Shown piece after piece: positions 25,436 to 36,759 of a stretch of 64,000 nt of DNA; position 1 is the first letter of the stretch; each line of letters begins with the position of its first letter. The notes beneath the pieces were generated by a model. It ran no database searches, was not told the DNA's origin, and was given only the letters and a program-made list of their open reading frames with translations. Source of the DNA: Mesocentrotus franciscanus (lineage: Eukaryota > Echinodermata > Echinoidea > Camarodonta > Strongylocentrotidae); NCBI GenBank assembly GCA_037976565.1, contig CP137668.1:4174261-4238260 (forward strand), written 5' to 3'. Position numbers and translations under genes: made by a program.

Positions 25436-26215
25436 CTGTGTGTAAGTTATATGGTTGGTGACCTAGCTATCAGAAAGTGCCAAACAACTGTCTACAGACA
25501 TTAGTTCCTACTTGGCATGCATAACTTTCTCTAAAGTCTCCTCTGTGGATAATAAATGGATGAAATCTATTTTAAAATACTTGAAAAACATAATGGAATG
25601 CTACCTGAAATATTGTTATCGTGTAATAGAAGCATATTCAAAGGGGTAAACAGAATACAAGAAATTATGTGTTACATATAGCACACAACAAAGTATTCAC
25701 TAGCTTTCCCCTAACATACTAGCAAACAATATAGATCTTCCCCATATCATTTTTTCTTCATATTCTAACAGTAAATATTCACTGCATGAAGCCCTAGCTC
25801 AATATTGACTTTAGCCATCCCCGCCAAGTGTCTGCTTTTTATCCCATCCTCCCGTTATGATCATCCTTCTCAACCCAGACATCGTGCATGAACCTATACT
25901 TATTATCATAATAATCATGTCTTTTCAACAAAAGGACATTGTTGACACAATGCTTGAACTTTGGAATTTTCCCTTTTCATAAAGGAGATTTAAATGTCCA
26001 TTTAATACTGTTTTCAAGCGTGCATTTATGCCCTGAATTAATCCAAATATTGATCTTCCAGTCTGAAATTTTAAAGGTTTTTTGTTAGATTCCTTGTCAA
26101 ACTTTTATGTTCTCCACCTCCTTTCTGGAGAAGGTAAACATGCAATTCTACTGCTTAGAGACAGAATGCTATGAACTCTAATCAAAATGATGTGAGCAAG
26201 CACTTTGTGACCTCA

Positions 26216-26508
26216 GGGGGTGTTTCACAAAGATCGTAAGTTGAACTTATCTCTAAGTTGGACTTAAAAATTATGGAAAGCCGTTAGCATCTACAAAATA
26301 TTTAGTAAAAGTTATTTTAAAAGGCATAAACTGTTGATTCAAATCATTCATATTTTCTATTTTCAAGGATATTTCATGTTCTTGATGTGGAATTTATAAA
26401 AATAATTAAAATACTTGAATTTTCGTTTTTGAATATATTTTATTTTAAGGCTACAAATGGCTCTCCATAATTTTTAATTCCAACTTAGAGTTAAGTTAAA
26501 CACCCCCC
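26216..26508. mobile_element. Long-TIR MITE, copy 2 (293 bp), inverted
   Basis: GGGGGTGTTTCACAAAGATC to AACACCCCCC, aligning with the reverse complement of 11208-11519 over its full length, including ATGGCTCTCCATAATTTTTAA. Confidence 0.85.
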
Positions 26509-27093
26509 AGAAGATAGTATCGTTCAGAGCATATTGTTGGGAGAAGTTGGGTTTGCAACTAGTTTGAATACAATCAACTTTTTTTTTTACTCAAATGGAT
26601 GAAAGAGTCTTTTTCTCAATACAAGAAAAGAAAACAGTTAAATGTATTCAAACTTGTTGCAAACTCAACTTCTGCCAAGTCAAGGACCTGAGTTCTATTT
26701 TCCTTGCACAGAAAATTGAGAAATGTCAAATGAAACTTCACAAATCTGATGAAATTATCATCAGGCCTAATTATCTTCACTTGATATACAACTGTTCCCG
26801 ATTAGTCCCGCTTTGTTCATACTAGAAATTCATCTTTTCATCATAGAGTTCAAATGGAGGAAATGGGCACAGTTTTCAATAACACTGGCCTGGAGAAGTA
26901 TGTTGTGTCTGTAACACATGATGAGTTCATGACTGAATAATATTGTGTTTAAAAAAGTTGTAGAAACAGGAGACAGATTCTTAATGTCCCGCCACAGAAC
27001 AGGAAATTGTGTGTTTAAACAAATATAGGAAGGATGTGAAAAGATGCATCTAGGCCCTACCATGTACATGTCTAGGTGTGTTGTTTTCATTCA

Positions 27094-27214
27094 GAGAGAG
27101 AGAGAGAAGGTGGGTGAGAGAGAGAGAGACAGAGACAGAGACAGACAGACAAAGTGAGAAAGACACACACACAGGGAGTGAGAGGGCGAGACAGACAGAG
27201 ACAGAGACAGAGAC

Positions 27215-27256
<42 letters not shown>

Positions 27257-27299
27257 AGAGAGAGAGAGAGAGAGAGAGGGGGAGAGAGAAAGAGGGGAC
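27094..27299 (+). repeat. Compound GA / GACA microsatellite
   Basis: About 200 bp of GA with CAGA, CACA and GACAGA interruptions. Confidence 0.95.
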
Positions 27300-28566
27300 A
27301 GGCAGAGAGGAGTGCAAATAATTTGACAAGTGCAACCATGGACCTAGTGCAACAAAGACCTATACTTTCTTTACATATACAATGCCTTTGCTTCTAAGTT
27401 CTTGCTTCTAAGTTCTAGCTTCAGGGTTAAGCACAGATCAGTACCAAGTCTGCTCACCTCCATCAATTCACAATTCAGGTGAAAGGGGGTCTGTCTTCAC
27501 TTCTTCCAAAGCCCTTGACATCAGCATCAAGCAACTGATGCCTCCATCCTCCAGAATCACCCTGAAAGTTGCTACCAAGGGCTCTGGTTGGTGAAAATTA
27601 TCCAAATATGACCACCTGCACTTTCTCTTTCCTCTATGTTTGGGAGGATACATGTTTTTGAGGCAAATAGTGGAGGATTTTAGAAAGGTTTAGGAGGTTT
27701 TTTTATTTGAATAAGCTGTGAAATGGCTCCAGGTTGTATTAGCAGTGGAAGGGAGGAATGCTTTTCTTCAATCAAGACAGTAGCCTCATTGTGACCTACT
27801 CCACAGTCAGATAGACCAACAGGTCCTTCACTAAATCAGCCATTAAATATCTTGAAAAGTTAAGTGTAAAGCTGTGAAATTTCAAGAAAAAAATACTTAT
27901 CTTAATTCTGATGTATGCCACTAAGGCATCTAAAGAAGATGCTATTTATCATGATTTGTATGATCATAATTTATACATTATCTCTCTTAAAAAACAAAAG
28001 GCTAATTGTCTCTTCCCCAGAATTTTTTTTAAAACTCATTACACAGTACAGTCTCATCACAGTTTATTACAAGTTACAGATTTAGGAATACATTTTATTT
28101 TTGACAACACCTTCAACAAATAGCCTTTGCCAAATCCACTTGTAAAAAAAATATTCAAACAAACAAGAATATTAGTGGCATACGAATATAAGCACCCTTA
28201 TCCCAATTTTATGGACTTGTTTTCCTCAATTTCTTGCTATAAAAAATTGATTGATGGCAGCTACTGCCTATTCTTATGAATTTGTTTGAAACCCCAAAAG
28301 TGAGAGTTTTCAAACTATTTATTCAAACAGAACAAACCTGACACTTGACCCAAAAGAAATTTCTATAATATAGCCTCTCATGTTACTTTGGTTCATATCT
28401 AGTGTAAATTTACAAGACTTTATTAAAGTTCTCTAAACAAGCAACAGGTTCCTTTGATAATCTCACAGCCCAGCTCCCAATGACATTTCCATACTTTTGT
28501 AATATTTCCCAGTGCTACTGTATAGCAAAATGGTTGGAATTCTTTGGCTATGAAAATAAACTTGAC

Positions 28567-28634
28567 CTGTTGGCACCAGATTCTTGCAGGGTCATGCATG
28601 GGACAGGTGTAGATCATGAATCTTTCTCCTAGCT
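28567..28634 (-). CDS. Possible exon with cysteines, unknown gene
   Basis: A 68-nt open segment between an AG (TTATCAG) and a weaker GT donor (GTCAAG) would read LGERFMIYTCPMHDPARIWC then QQ. Its entry phase fits the signal-peptide exon at 35716-35813. The pyrimidine tract is poor, so this could be chance; phase agreement alone has a one-in-three probability. Confidence 0.2.
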
Positions 28635-28744
28635 CTGATAAGGTTGATTTCAAAACCAAACTACGGAGGATTTCCAATGAAATGGAACTTTTTGGGATAT
28701 CATCACAAGTTTCCTTCAAGAGGTAAAAAGTGGACAATATATTT

Positions 28745-28816
28745 TGAGAGCTACAACGGTGTTTACTGTCAATACTATGATAAATGATACAAGTTAACGC
28801 CCTTCTAGCTGTGAGA
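28745..28816. repeat. Short GGGCATTAAC hairpin, copy 3
   Basis: TGAGAGCTACAACGGTGTTTAC pairs loosely with GTTAACGCCCTTCTAGCT. The loop has TAAATGATACAAGTT, close to that of copy 2. Confidence 0.55.
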
Positions 28817-29571
28817 ACACAATATTATTAGACTAAACTGGAGAGTCATGTTCTAATAGCTGGTGTAGCCTACATATAGGTGTATCTATGTACATGCACT
28901 CACATGAGTCAAGTCATTGAAGTGACCACCATACTAAGAGGAAGCCACCAACTCCTTGGTGGTATCCTGAACAAGACAAACAGGTAAAATCTAAAATAGT
29001 GCTCTTCAGACTACTTCACCTGTAAATAAATGGCTATTCTTGCTTGTGTCTGCATTAATGATAGGACTAGCAGGGCCCGTGGAAAATCCACGGGATTCTA
29101 GGGAGGGTGGGAGGGGGTTGTAAATACTTTAAAATAGATATGTGCTATCGATTTTTTTTTTTTTTTTTTTTTGATTTTTTAATAATAATTTTTTAATTAT
29201 AATTTTTATTATATTAAAAAAGATATTTCTGTGCTAGATGATATTATTTTTCTTCATTGTATATGCCTACTTTTTATCATTTTATATTTTTTCTTCTTCT
29301 TTTCATTAATATTTTACTCGTGAGAATACCAACCTTTTGTTTGCTGTCCCATCATGTATCGTTTTGAATTTTTAATTTTTATCTGAATTATGTAATAAAA
29401 CTTGAAAACTGGAAGAAAACAGTGAAATTAATAATTTGTAATCAAAATTGATGCAGATATTTTAGACTTTACCTTCGTTTTCACTTTCGTTATTTACGAT
29501 TATTGTCGTCACTTCGTTCTTATTATTCTCATTATCCCTTTCCCGGATCCTCACTCTCGTTATCTATACGA

Positions 29572-30087
29572 ATCAAGGGCGTCATTGCAATCCGAGTTTG
29601 AGCATGGGGGGACACAATTACATGTCACTCTCTCTCTAGTTACGCTGTTTCACGGCATGTACTTTCATTGGTGACCGGTTCATTTATTGTCTTTTTCATC
29701 TTTGACGTTTCATTACATTTTTAGAGAAAGAAGACGATTGGTTGTACGGTTCTCGACTCTTAATCTTTGTCTGAATTCAGTTTCCCACCTCCCGCGCGAA
29801 GCGCGTAAGTTTTGACGTTTCATAATTATTAGAGAAAGAAGACGATTCGTTGTACCGTTCTCGACTCTTAATCCCTGTTTCATTAAATTTTTAGAGAAAG
29901 AAGACGTTTCATAGTACCGTTCTCGACTGTTTGAATAAAGTTCCCCCGCGAAGTCAACAGAGAGAGAAAGAGAGAAAGAAAGAAAAAGGAAAGATTTTAA
30001 CCCCAAATCGTGGGGGACATTTCACCACCTGAAAATTCGTGGGGACGTGTCCCCGTGCCCCCAGGATAATGGATTGACGCCCCTGAT
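29572..30087. mobile_element. TIR element nested in Helitron A
   Basis: The ends are inverted repeats, ATCAAGGGCGTCATTGCAAT at the left and GGATTGACGCCCCTGAT at the right. The segment is missing from the matching place in Helitron B. Inside (29709-29935) a unit containing TTTTAGAGAAAGAAGACG and GTACCGTTCTCGACT is repeated three times. It resembles non-autonomous DNA transposons with CAGGGGCGTC-type ends, but the superfamily is not certain. Confidence 0.65.
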
Positions 30088-30358
30088 AGGCCTACGAATA
30101 TTGTTCTCAGCATGCACTTCACTCCCATTATCATTTTGGTTTTTTCACACATTGCTAAGTTAATTTAGTCCTACAATGAAAATAATATACAAATATACAA
30201 TGACACTCGAAGGATAATGGATTGACGCCCTGATAGGCCTACGAATATTGTTCTCATGCACTTCACTCCCATTATCATTTTGGTTATTTTCACACATTAC
30301 TAAGTTAATTTAGTCCTACAATGAAAATAATATACAAATATACAAATATACAATGACA
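30063..30358. repeat. 148-bp tandem duplication at the edge of the nested element
   Basis: The segment starting AGGATAATGGATTGACGCCC at 30063 recurs at 30211 with small differences and continues through the same Helitron sequence (CCTACGAATATTGTTCTC and onward). The second copy includes the last bases of the nested TIR element, so the duplication happened after that insertion. Confidence 0.85.
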
Positions 30359-31859
30359 CTCGAAGTGACTCGAGGATCTAGCTAAAACTATTCGCATCGA
30401 AGGAACATCAAATCGTATTATATTATCCCGAGGGCCATCGATCGCGGCCCCAGAGAGAACAGTACTGTTCCCGAGTGCGAATAGTTTTAGCTTGTTCCGA
30501 GAATGAGTCATTGTATAATTGTTTTATATCCCTTCCACCTGTAGGCCTATCATTCCTTGGACACTTCTGTAATAGCATGTACCGTACTCACATTCACATC
30601 ACATTCAATAAAGAAATAAAAGAAAACAACAATTCATTGCACGGCTCAAACACGAAACATTGAAGAATCTAAAGACACGCTATACAGCCAGTATTACAGG
30701 TACAGCAGTAGAGTGCTGCAGTTACCGCACAGGGTACAGTAAATTGCATGGCGTGAGCGCCGTGACTGGCACCGCGGGAGTTGCCCGTGCGGAGGCATTA
30801 CGTGAGCTCGCTGAATTTACCTTCTCGTCAGTTATATGGTCTCGATAATTACAATCTATTTGCGTTATTGTTGTTGTGATTTTAATGTAGTTTTCATGAA
30901 AAGACCAATAAAGCAGAAGCTTGGACTATGATTATGTTGACGTGGTTCACAGAATATGTATAAATATTTTCAAAGTAAAGATTTTACGCGAAAAATCGGA
31001 CGGTTTGTGCCAATATATCGCAGCTGTCGCACGAATTAACTCAACTGTGTGTGTGTGTGGCCTGTGCGTAGAACCAACATAATACGTTCTCGATCGTCAG
31101 TTTGGCATGGCTGCTGCAAAGGCTTATATATAGCAAGATGCCTAACACCAGTCAGGCCCAACCCGTTGCGCCTTGTACTTGCTACGCCACATGACTTGGG
31201 TGGATTGTCGTATGCTGTGTATTTCTCTGGCATGCCCGTAAAGTGCCTACAAAGCATATCATAAGCAAGATGCCTAACACGGGTAGGCCCGCTCTGTTTC
31301 AGCGTGTATCTGCTACAACACATTATAGAGTGGATCGTCTCTTAAAAGTGTATCTCCTTGATTAGACAGAGGGCGGGTGCACGCCTTGCTGCCTCACTCG
31401 CGGGTTCGTCGCCTTCTTCCACGGACAACGCCGGCCGTGCTCTCGTCCGCCCGTCCTCCCGGGACCCCGAAACCACCTTTAACGACATCGACGGCGACCG
31501 CGGGGTCGACGTGGCACGCGGGATACGGGAGACATGCCTCGTATAATTGTGTCGCCGTTCCCGCGCCTCGGCGAAGGGGGGCGCGGTCGAGGAAAGACGT
31601 TTTTCATGAACCGTTTTTACCCCCCGCGACGATTTTGCGTATTAATATATAGATTACTCCTGAAGATCATGTATCATTACATCACACCTACTTTTTTAAA
31701 AAACAACACCATAGCTCCTAACCACAAAAAGCGATACAATCCTTGAATCCTAGCTAATCTCTCATTATAGGTGGTTTTGGCTTTGAAGCAAGCTCTTGGT
31801 CAGTCTCACAGATAAGTGTGTTCGGATTAGGATGATCCAGCCCTAGGCTAGTGGGTCCA

Positions 31860-32812
31860 GGGGGGTGATTCACTAACAGCTAAAATCGATCCCAAATGAG
31901 ATAAAATCGCTCTTAGGCTCAATATCACTCCTAAGAGCAATATCGCTCTTAGGAACTGATTCACTTTGGGATTGATTTTAGCATTAAAATCGCTATTAAG
32001 GCTAAGAGTGATCCGGATCACTCTTACTTAATAGTACTCTCGTCTTAGCCTACATTTTCTGGCAAAGTCAAAGACAAAACTGTCAAACTGAAGCTAAATT
32101 AGAGCAAACAAGAGGAAGATAAATATTGTTAGTCACTGTTAAAGTGATATATCGAATCATTTTGATTTATACTATGATAGGGTAGGCCTAACTTAGTGCC
32201 AACAACATTAATTATGTAAAACGCTAAAGACTAAAGTTAGTCCGCTTCGAGAAATACCACATCAAGACTACTGCTGCTACATGCTAGCTGCATGGGGACG
32301 GTAGGTCTAACTTACATAGGTCCTACATTACGTAGATCTATGCCCTACGTTAAATCCGGCATTTTACTCGAAACAAGCATAAAGAAAGACAAACTATACC
32401 CACAGAAAATCGTATGAATCCTCACACTGCTACATGAAACAGTCATGAATGATTTTTTTGTCATGTCTTATGCAAAATTTCACTTAGCTTTATTCTAATG
32501 TTAAAACGAAATCAACATAGACATGAACGTCATTGACAAATTAAGCGATGATAGCTAGCTAATTATCATTATGTCGATCGGCTACGCAATTGATTGATGC
32601 CCAGTGACCAAAATTTGAGTCTGTTGATTGGTTGGATTGATCGCGGACATGAATATTCATATGCGCGCATGATTATTCACGATGGGATTGATCCCAGCCT
32701 AAAAGCAATTTAGTGAACCAGTCAGGTAGAATCGATTTTAAGCTGGGATTGAAATCAATCCCCCAAATTGCTCTTAGGAACGATATCGTTCCCAGTTAGT
32801 GAATCACCCCCC
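31860..32812. mobile_element. TIR element with GGGGGGTGATTCACTAAC termini (953 bp)
   Basis: GGGGGGTGATTCACTAAC and GTTAGTGAATCACCCCCC are perfect 18-bp inverted ends. Subterminal AATCGATCCCAA and GCTCTTAGGA motifs are also inverted between the arms. No transposase frame is present, so it is non-autonomous. Confidence 0.85.
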
Positions 32813-35587
32813 AGTAGACGCATGAGCAGGTACCATTGTGCCATTGTATCACAAAGGGGATTTGAACCTTCATGACTACTTATAAAGATACACTAATCCA
32901 CTTCCTTCTCTGTTGGAGGTATTTGTACTGGGTGAATTGTGAAAGTGGGATCATTTCAGCTTCTGGAATAACAGCATAGACCATTTAGACCATCTGAATG
33001 GTTGAGTTTGAATACTACACAGTTCAAATACATAAAAAGAAGGCAGTGAATGGCAGTGGCGACATACCTGATCAACATGTAGGCACCTTTCTTACTGTAC
33101 CTTCCCATCCATCAGCATCAAAGAGTATAACAACTTTTTTCTGTCATGCTCAATGTCCCCCTTGGAAGTATGTATACAGGCCTATTACATGTTATATGCA
33201 GAAATGTCCAGCTTATATTCTTTGTAATTATCTGTGGTAATATCCTCATAAGCTTATATCATCAGCTGAGAGCCAGTATGCATGGTAAATAGGCCCAGCT
33301 TAAGATATTAACCCCACCTCCTCACAAAAATGTTTATCATTTTACTATTCGGAAAATATCAATTTTAAAAACTTCCAAAACAAAGCTCTGTGCATATCAT
33401 CAGCTGAGAGCCATATGGACATTAGCTCGTATTTCAACAAAGAGCTAATTAATGCCTTTCTTGCTTTCAAAACACAAACAGGCCTTCAAATAGATGCACT
33501 GGAGTTGACCAGACCACCAGCCGTGAAGGAATGCCATAGATGAGTCTGGGTAATCTATTGTCATTGTCATATCATTCACGCACTCCTCTACATGTACATG
33601 TGAAGCTAGTCAGGTTACAGTAAAAAAAAACCTGAATACGCAGAAGTTAAATACTTACAATCTCTTATTAAATAATTTTACCATAAAAAAAAACAATTTT
33701 GTTCATGTATACTAAAATTATGGAAATGACAAATTCAGTAGTAGACGTAATAGTAATAGATGTATCAGAAATTCAGAATATCTCACAATTAAATTCAAAG
33801 TGCTCTATCACTACATTTTGGGTGCTCTGTATAGGGCTTGGATCTACATGTACATCTTACCAGACACGCGATGTAGGCATAATAGATGAGGGAATAATGT
33901 ACAGATACTCAGATAGCTAACATTCTAGCATTCAATTTCAACTACATACTGGCATAACAAAGCAGGTATTACACACATAAGGAGGGCATGTTGTACTGGG
34001 GTGAATGCAGAGTATGTGGGTAATGAATAAATAGCTTGAAGGAAGCATCCTAGCACTTGGTAGTCGTTAGGCGAACCAGCTTGAGACGAGGCCACAAATT
34101 GGCCACCGCTGGTTTAGTGGCAGATCTTGCCCGCTGCCTTCAACTCTATGTGTCCATACCTTCACCTAGCCTAATTCACAGCAAATTATCTGATACGCTT
34201 CTATATTTTTTTTTTACATTCATCATATAATAGGCTATAGTTTCAAAGTAAAGTTAACTGCATCAGAACATTTTATCTCATCTAAATTGAGGGAAAGCTT
34301 TGGAAAGGCAAAGCCCTAATATCCGTCCTTGACAAATTATGGCAAACATCAGACTGATTTAGAAAAGACAGCATAGCTAATTCATCTTATCATGATATGG
34401 CTTAGAAGGCCGGCTGGACTAACTCATTTCCCATGGAAGCAAGGCTATCCTTTATCCTCTACAACATTGCCATCTAAAATCCATGTGCTGTCATCTATTA
34501 AGACAGGTCTACGATTGCCTTGCTGGGCATTTTCCCTCCATCATCGCTGCATGGCATCACCTCTTCAGCATCCCAGGTGCCAAGAAACAAACCGTGCATC
34601 CTTGCTGGACCATTTTGATTTTACCAGATCCATAATCTCCTACAAGAATCTCTAAGGAATTAGTCATGATGTTGGGTGACACCTTGTCAGACTAATATTC
34701 ATGTTCACGACCAAACATGCTGTGTTCTTGTCTGTTACGATGGCTCTGCGGAGGTCAGGCCCTCGTTCTGGCATGTTTCAAGGCGAAGAATGCTAACTAA
34801 AACATTGGTAGGTGGCTAGGCTACTCCTACGTCTCATTAGCAACCAACAAAGGTGATGCTTGGCAGACAATGTTTTTGTCTGAGCGCTACATTTTGTTAT
34901 TTCACCATCTGCTATTTCTCTATTGGTAATACAGGTATTCAACATCAGGGAAGCTATAACACTGCTACAACAGGCAGGCATCATGTATGTTTTTTAAAAG
35001 AAATATTATGATTTATGTACACTTCAATCATTTTCAATTTAGATACAAGAAAGTTAAATATGTACATGTAGATGTACCACACTTCAATGTGTCAAGAATT
35101 CAAAATGAATGGGAATGATCAAATCTGTTATATTTTTTTTTAATAAAAAATTAAAAAAAAAAAAAAGGGAATTATTATTATATTAAGCTTTCTAGTCTTT
35201 CACTTGACCTGCACTCTGCAGAAAGCCACAATATTGAAGTGAAAATAAACAAACCTCTACAAAAAATAACAACCCACTGTCTGTGTACAGGTATTTAGTC
35301 TTTTTAGAGCTCTAGACATACTAACAAATATCAATCATTACTACATGACAGACTTTAACCTTCCAGCCATAACCTCTACAGACTACAGTATCTAACACAT
35401 GATTAATAACAAAAATATATCAACACTGAACGCGACGACCTAGATTTTAAGTCTTTACCAAACACTTCAACAAAGAGTCTGCAATACACAAAGGTTCAAT
35501 TGAACATGAATAAAGAATTAAATGTTGTTATATTGATGCATGTATGCACACAATATCATCCGCTTTTCAAATCACTATCCATCAAAT
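32813..35587. other. No gene seen
   Basis: Probably intronic if the signal-peptide gene (36684) continues leftward. Open frames up to 87 codons lack splice sites. CATCAGCTGAGAGCCA occurs twice, at 33263 and 33398. Confidence 0.4.
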
Positions 35588-35694
35588 CATCTGCTGGGAG
35601 CCATAAGAGCATTAACTGTATGTAAAATGATGAATTAACACCAGGGCTTTTTAGATTTAATACCCTTCTGGCTCCTAATAGATGATAATCTAAG
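35588..35694. repeat. Short GGGCATTAAC hairpin, copy 4 (30-nt stem)
   Basis: ATCATCTGCTGGGAGCCATA pairs with the inverse of TGGCTCCTAATAGATGAT in a stem of about 30 nt with a few mismatches. It lies in the intron just after the signal-peptide exon (35716-35813). Confidence 0.6.
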
Positions 35695-35715
35695 TTCTTG
35701 TATTGTTTATCTTAC

Positions 35716-35813
35716 CTTCAAAACCTTGAGGGCTTGCTTGGTGAATCGCACTCAGTATACAAAACATGAATATGAATCCACATTGAATGGCACTGGAAGG
35801 CCCAAAATGGTGC
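35716..35813 (-). CDS. Second coding exon: signal-peptide-like N-terminus, unknown gene
   Basis: This 98-nt segment has a strong acceptor (TTTTGTTTTATTCAG) and a strong donor (GAAG before GTAAG). In frame with the ATG exon at 36674-36684 it gives residues 5-36, with a hydrophobic core CGFIFMFCILSAI and a possible cleavage site after AIHQA, then SPQGFE. It leaves in phase 1. That pattern fits a secreted or type I membrane protein. I do not recognise the family. Later exons must lie at lower coordinates, across introns that hold the Helitron at 29067-31653. Confidence 0.5.
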
Positions 35814-36673
35814 CTGAATAAAACAAAAGTGAAATAAATATGATTTTTCAGTAACTCATAAAAGGGGTTTCTCCTGAAATTCAATAGAACATGCATATCA
35901 TTAAACAGATAGAAATAAAGACTGGCAATGAATTCCATAATAAGCCTTAGTTTTATTGAAGGGTCCTTTCGAATTGGTGTGTGTGAGGGGAGGGATGAGG
36001 GGAGGATGAGGGGAGTGATGAGGGGGGGGGGTGGTCAATGGGGGTAGATCATCTCAAGTTTAAGCAGAAAGTATAAGACAAGCAAAAATATTGACCTCCC
36101 CCTTCCTCCATAAAAATACAAGATTGGTAATCTTTACAGGGGTTGGGGCACATGCCTTGCCAGTACTGTAATTTTAAAAAACTACTACAGATGATTTTAA
36201 CTTTGGTAGGGCCTGGTACATGCAAACGAGTCTGTATCCACTCAATACAATGATAATGTTTTGAAGCTACACAAGACCTCTTTAACTGCAGATCAAGAGC
36301 TAGTACTTTGTAGTAGCCCTTGCAAGTAGAAAATTCATGTCAAAACTTCGAGTCAAAATTTAATTTTAATGACCGTCAATGCCAGGCCCAGGCCATGGAT
36401 TGCATTTTCAAAATTGAAGTCAATGCAAAGCAAATCGATAAACTGATAACAAGTAACAATGTATTCCATGTTTTCCACCACAAATATCATTGATCATCAT
36501 CACTAAGACAAAGATACCAACTCGTGGGCCATGCCGACTGAATCGAAATTTAATTATTTAATAATTGTAGTACATTTAACTCAACAAACTCAAGAGTCAA
36601 GTCAACGTGCTATTAAAAGTTATGAAATCACGCATCTACTTCCTCTAGTTCGTGCAAAAGCAAACATCCTTAC

Positions 36674-36684
36674 CTTGGTGCCAT
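36674..36684 (-). CDS. First coding exon of a secreted or membrane protein gene (ATGGCACCAAG)
   Basis: The minus strand reads ATG GCA CCA AG followed by a GTAAGG donor. Joined to the next exon at 35716-35813 it opens a frame whose product begins MAPRHHFGPSSAIQ. The 5' UTR and promoter would lie just above 36685; the sequence around 36760-36850 is mildly CpG-containing. The exon is tiny, so the case rests on the splice sites and the signal-like product. Confidence 0.5.
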
Positions 36685-36759
36685 ATTGACCAGATTTCTC
36701 TGATGCTATCCAGATGTATTTTTGATGTTTATTCCGAAAAATAGAGCCAGATCCGATCA

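Larger units (their letters stand above)
24261..29066. other. No complete gene; two weak exon candidates and repeats
   Basis: Apart from 25361-25435, 28567-28634, the MITE at 26216-26508 and the microsatellite at 27094, no structure is supported. A minus-strand frame at 27468-27653 ends in a stop just before a GTGAGC donor. Confidence 0.4.
29067..31653 (-). mobile_element. Non-autonomous Helitron A (2587 bp) with nested insertion
   Basis: Read on the minus strand, the element begins TCTATATATTAATACGC and ends with a hairpin (CCCGTGGATTTTCCACGGG) followed by CCCTGCTAG. These are the Helitron hallmarks: a 5' TC, and a 3' stem-loop about ten bases before CTRR. The flanking bases are A before and T after, as expected for Helitron insertion between A and T, and there is no target duplication. 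No Rep/helicase frame is visible. A GC-rich block near the 5' end (31360-31640) is shared with copy B at 47498-49504. A TIR element is inserted at 29572-30087. Confidence 0.85.

Noticed and set aside
27468..27653. Minus-strand exon-like segment before a GTGAGC donor
   Set aside because: All frames stop before the donor.
28905..28990. Minus-strand segment with strong acceptor and GTGAGT donor
   Set aside because: All three frames contain a stop between the sites.
31358..31652. Plus-strand Arg/Pro-rich frames
   Set aside because: They are the GC-rich block of Helitron A; frames are not conserved with copy B.
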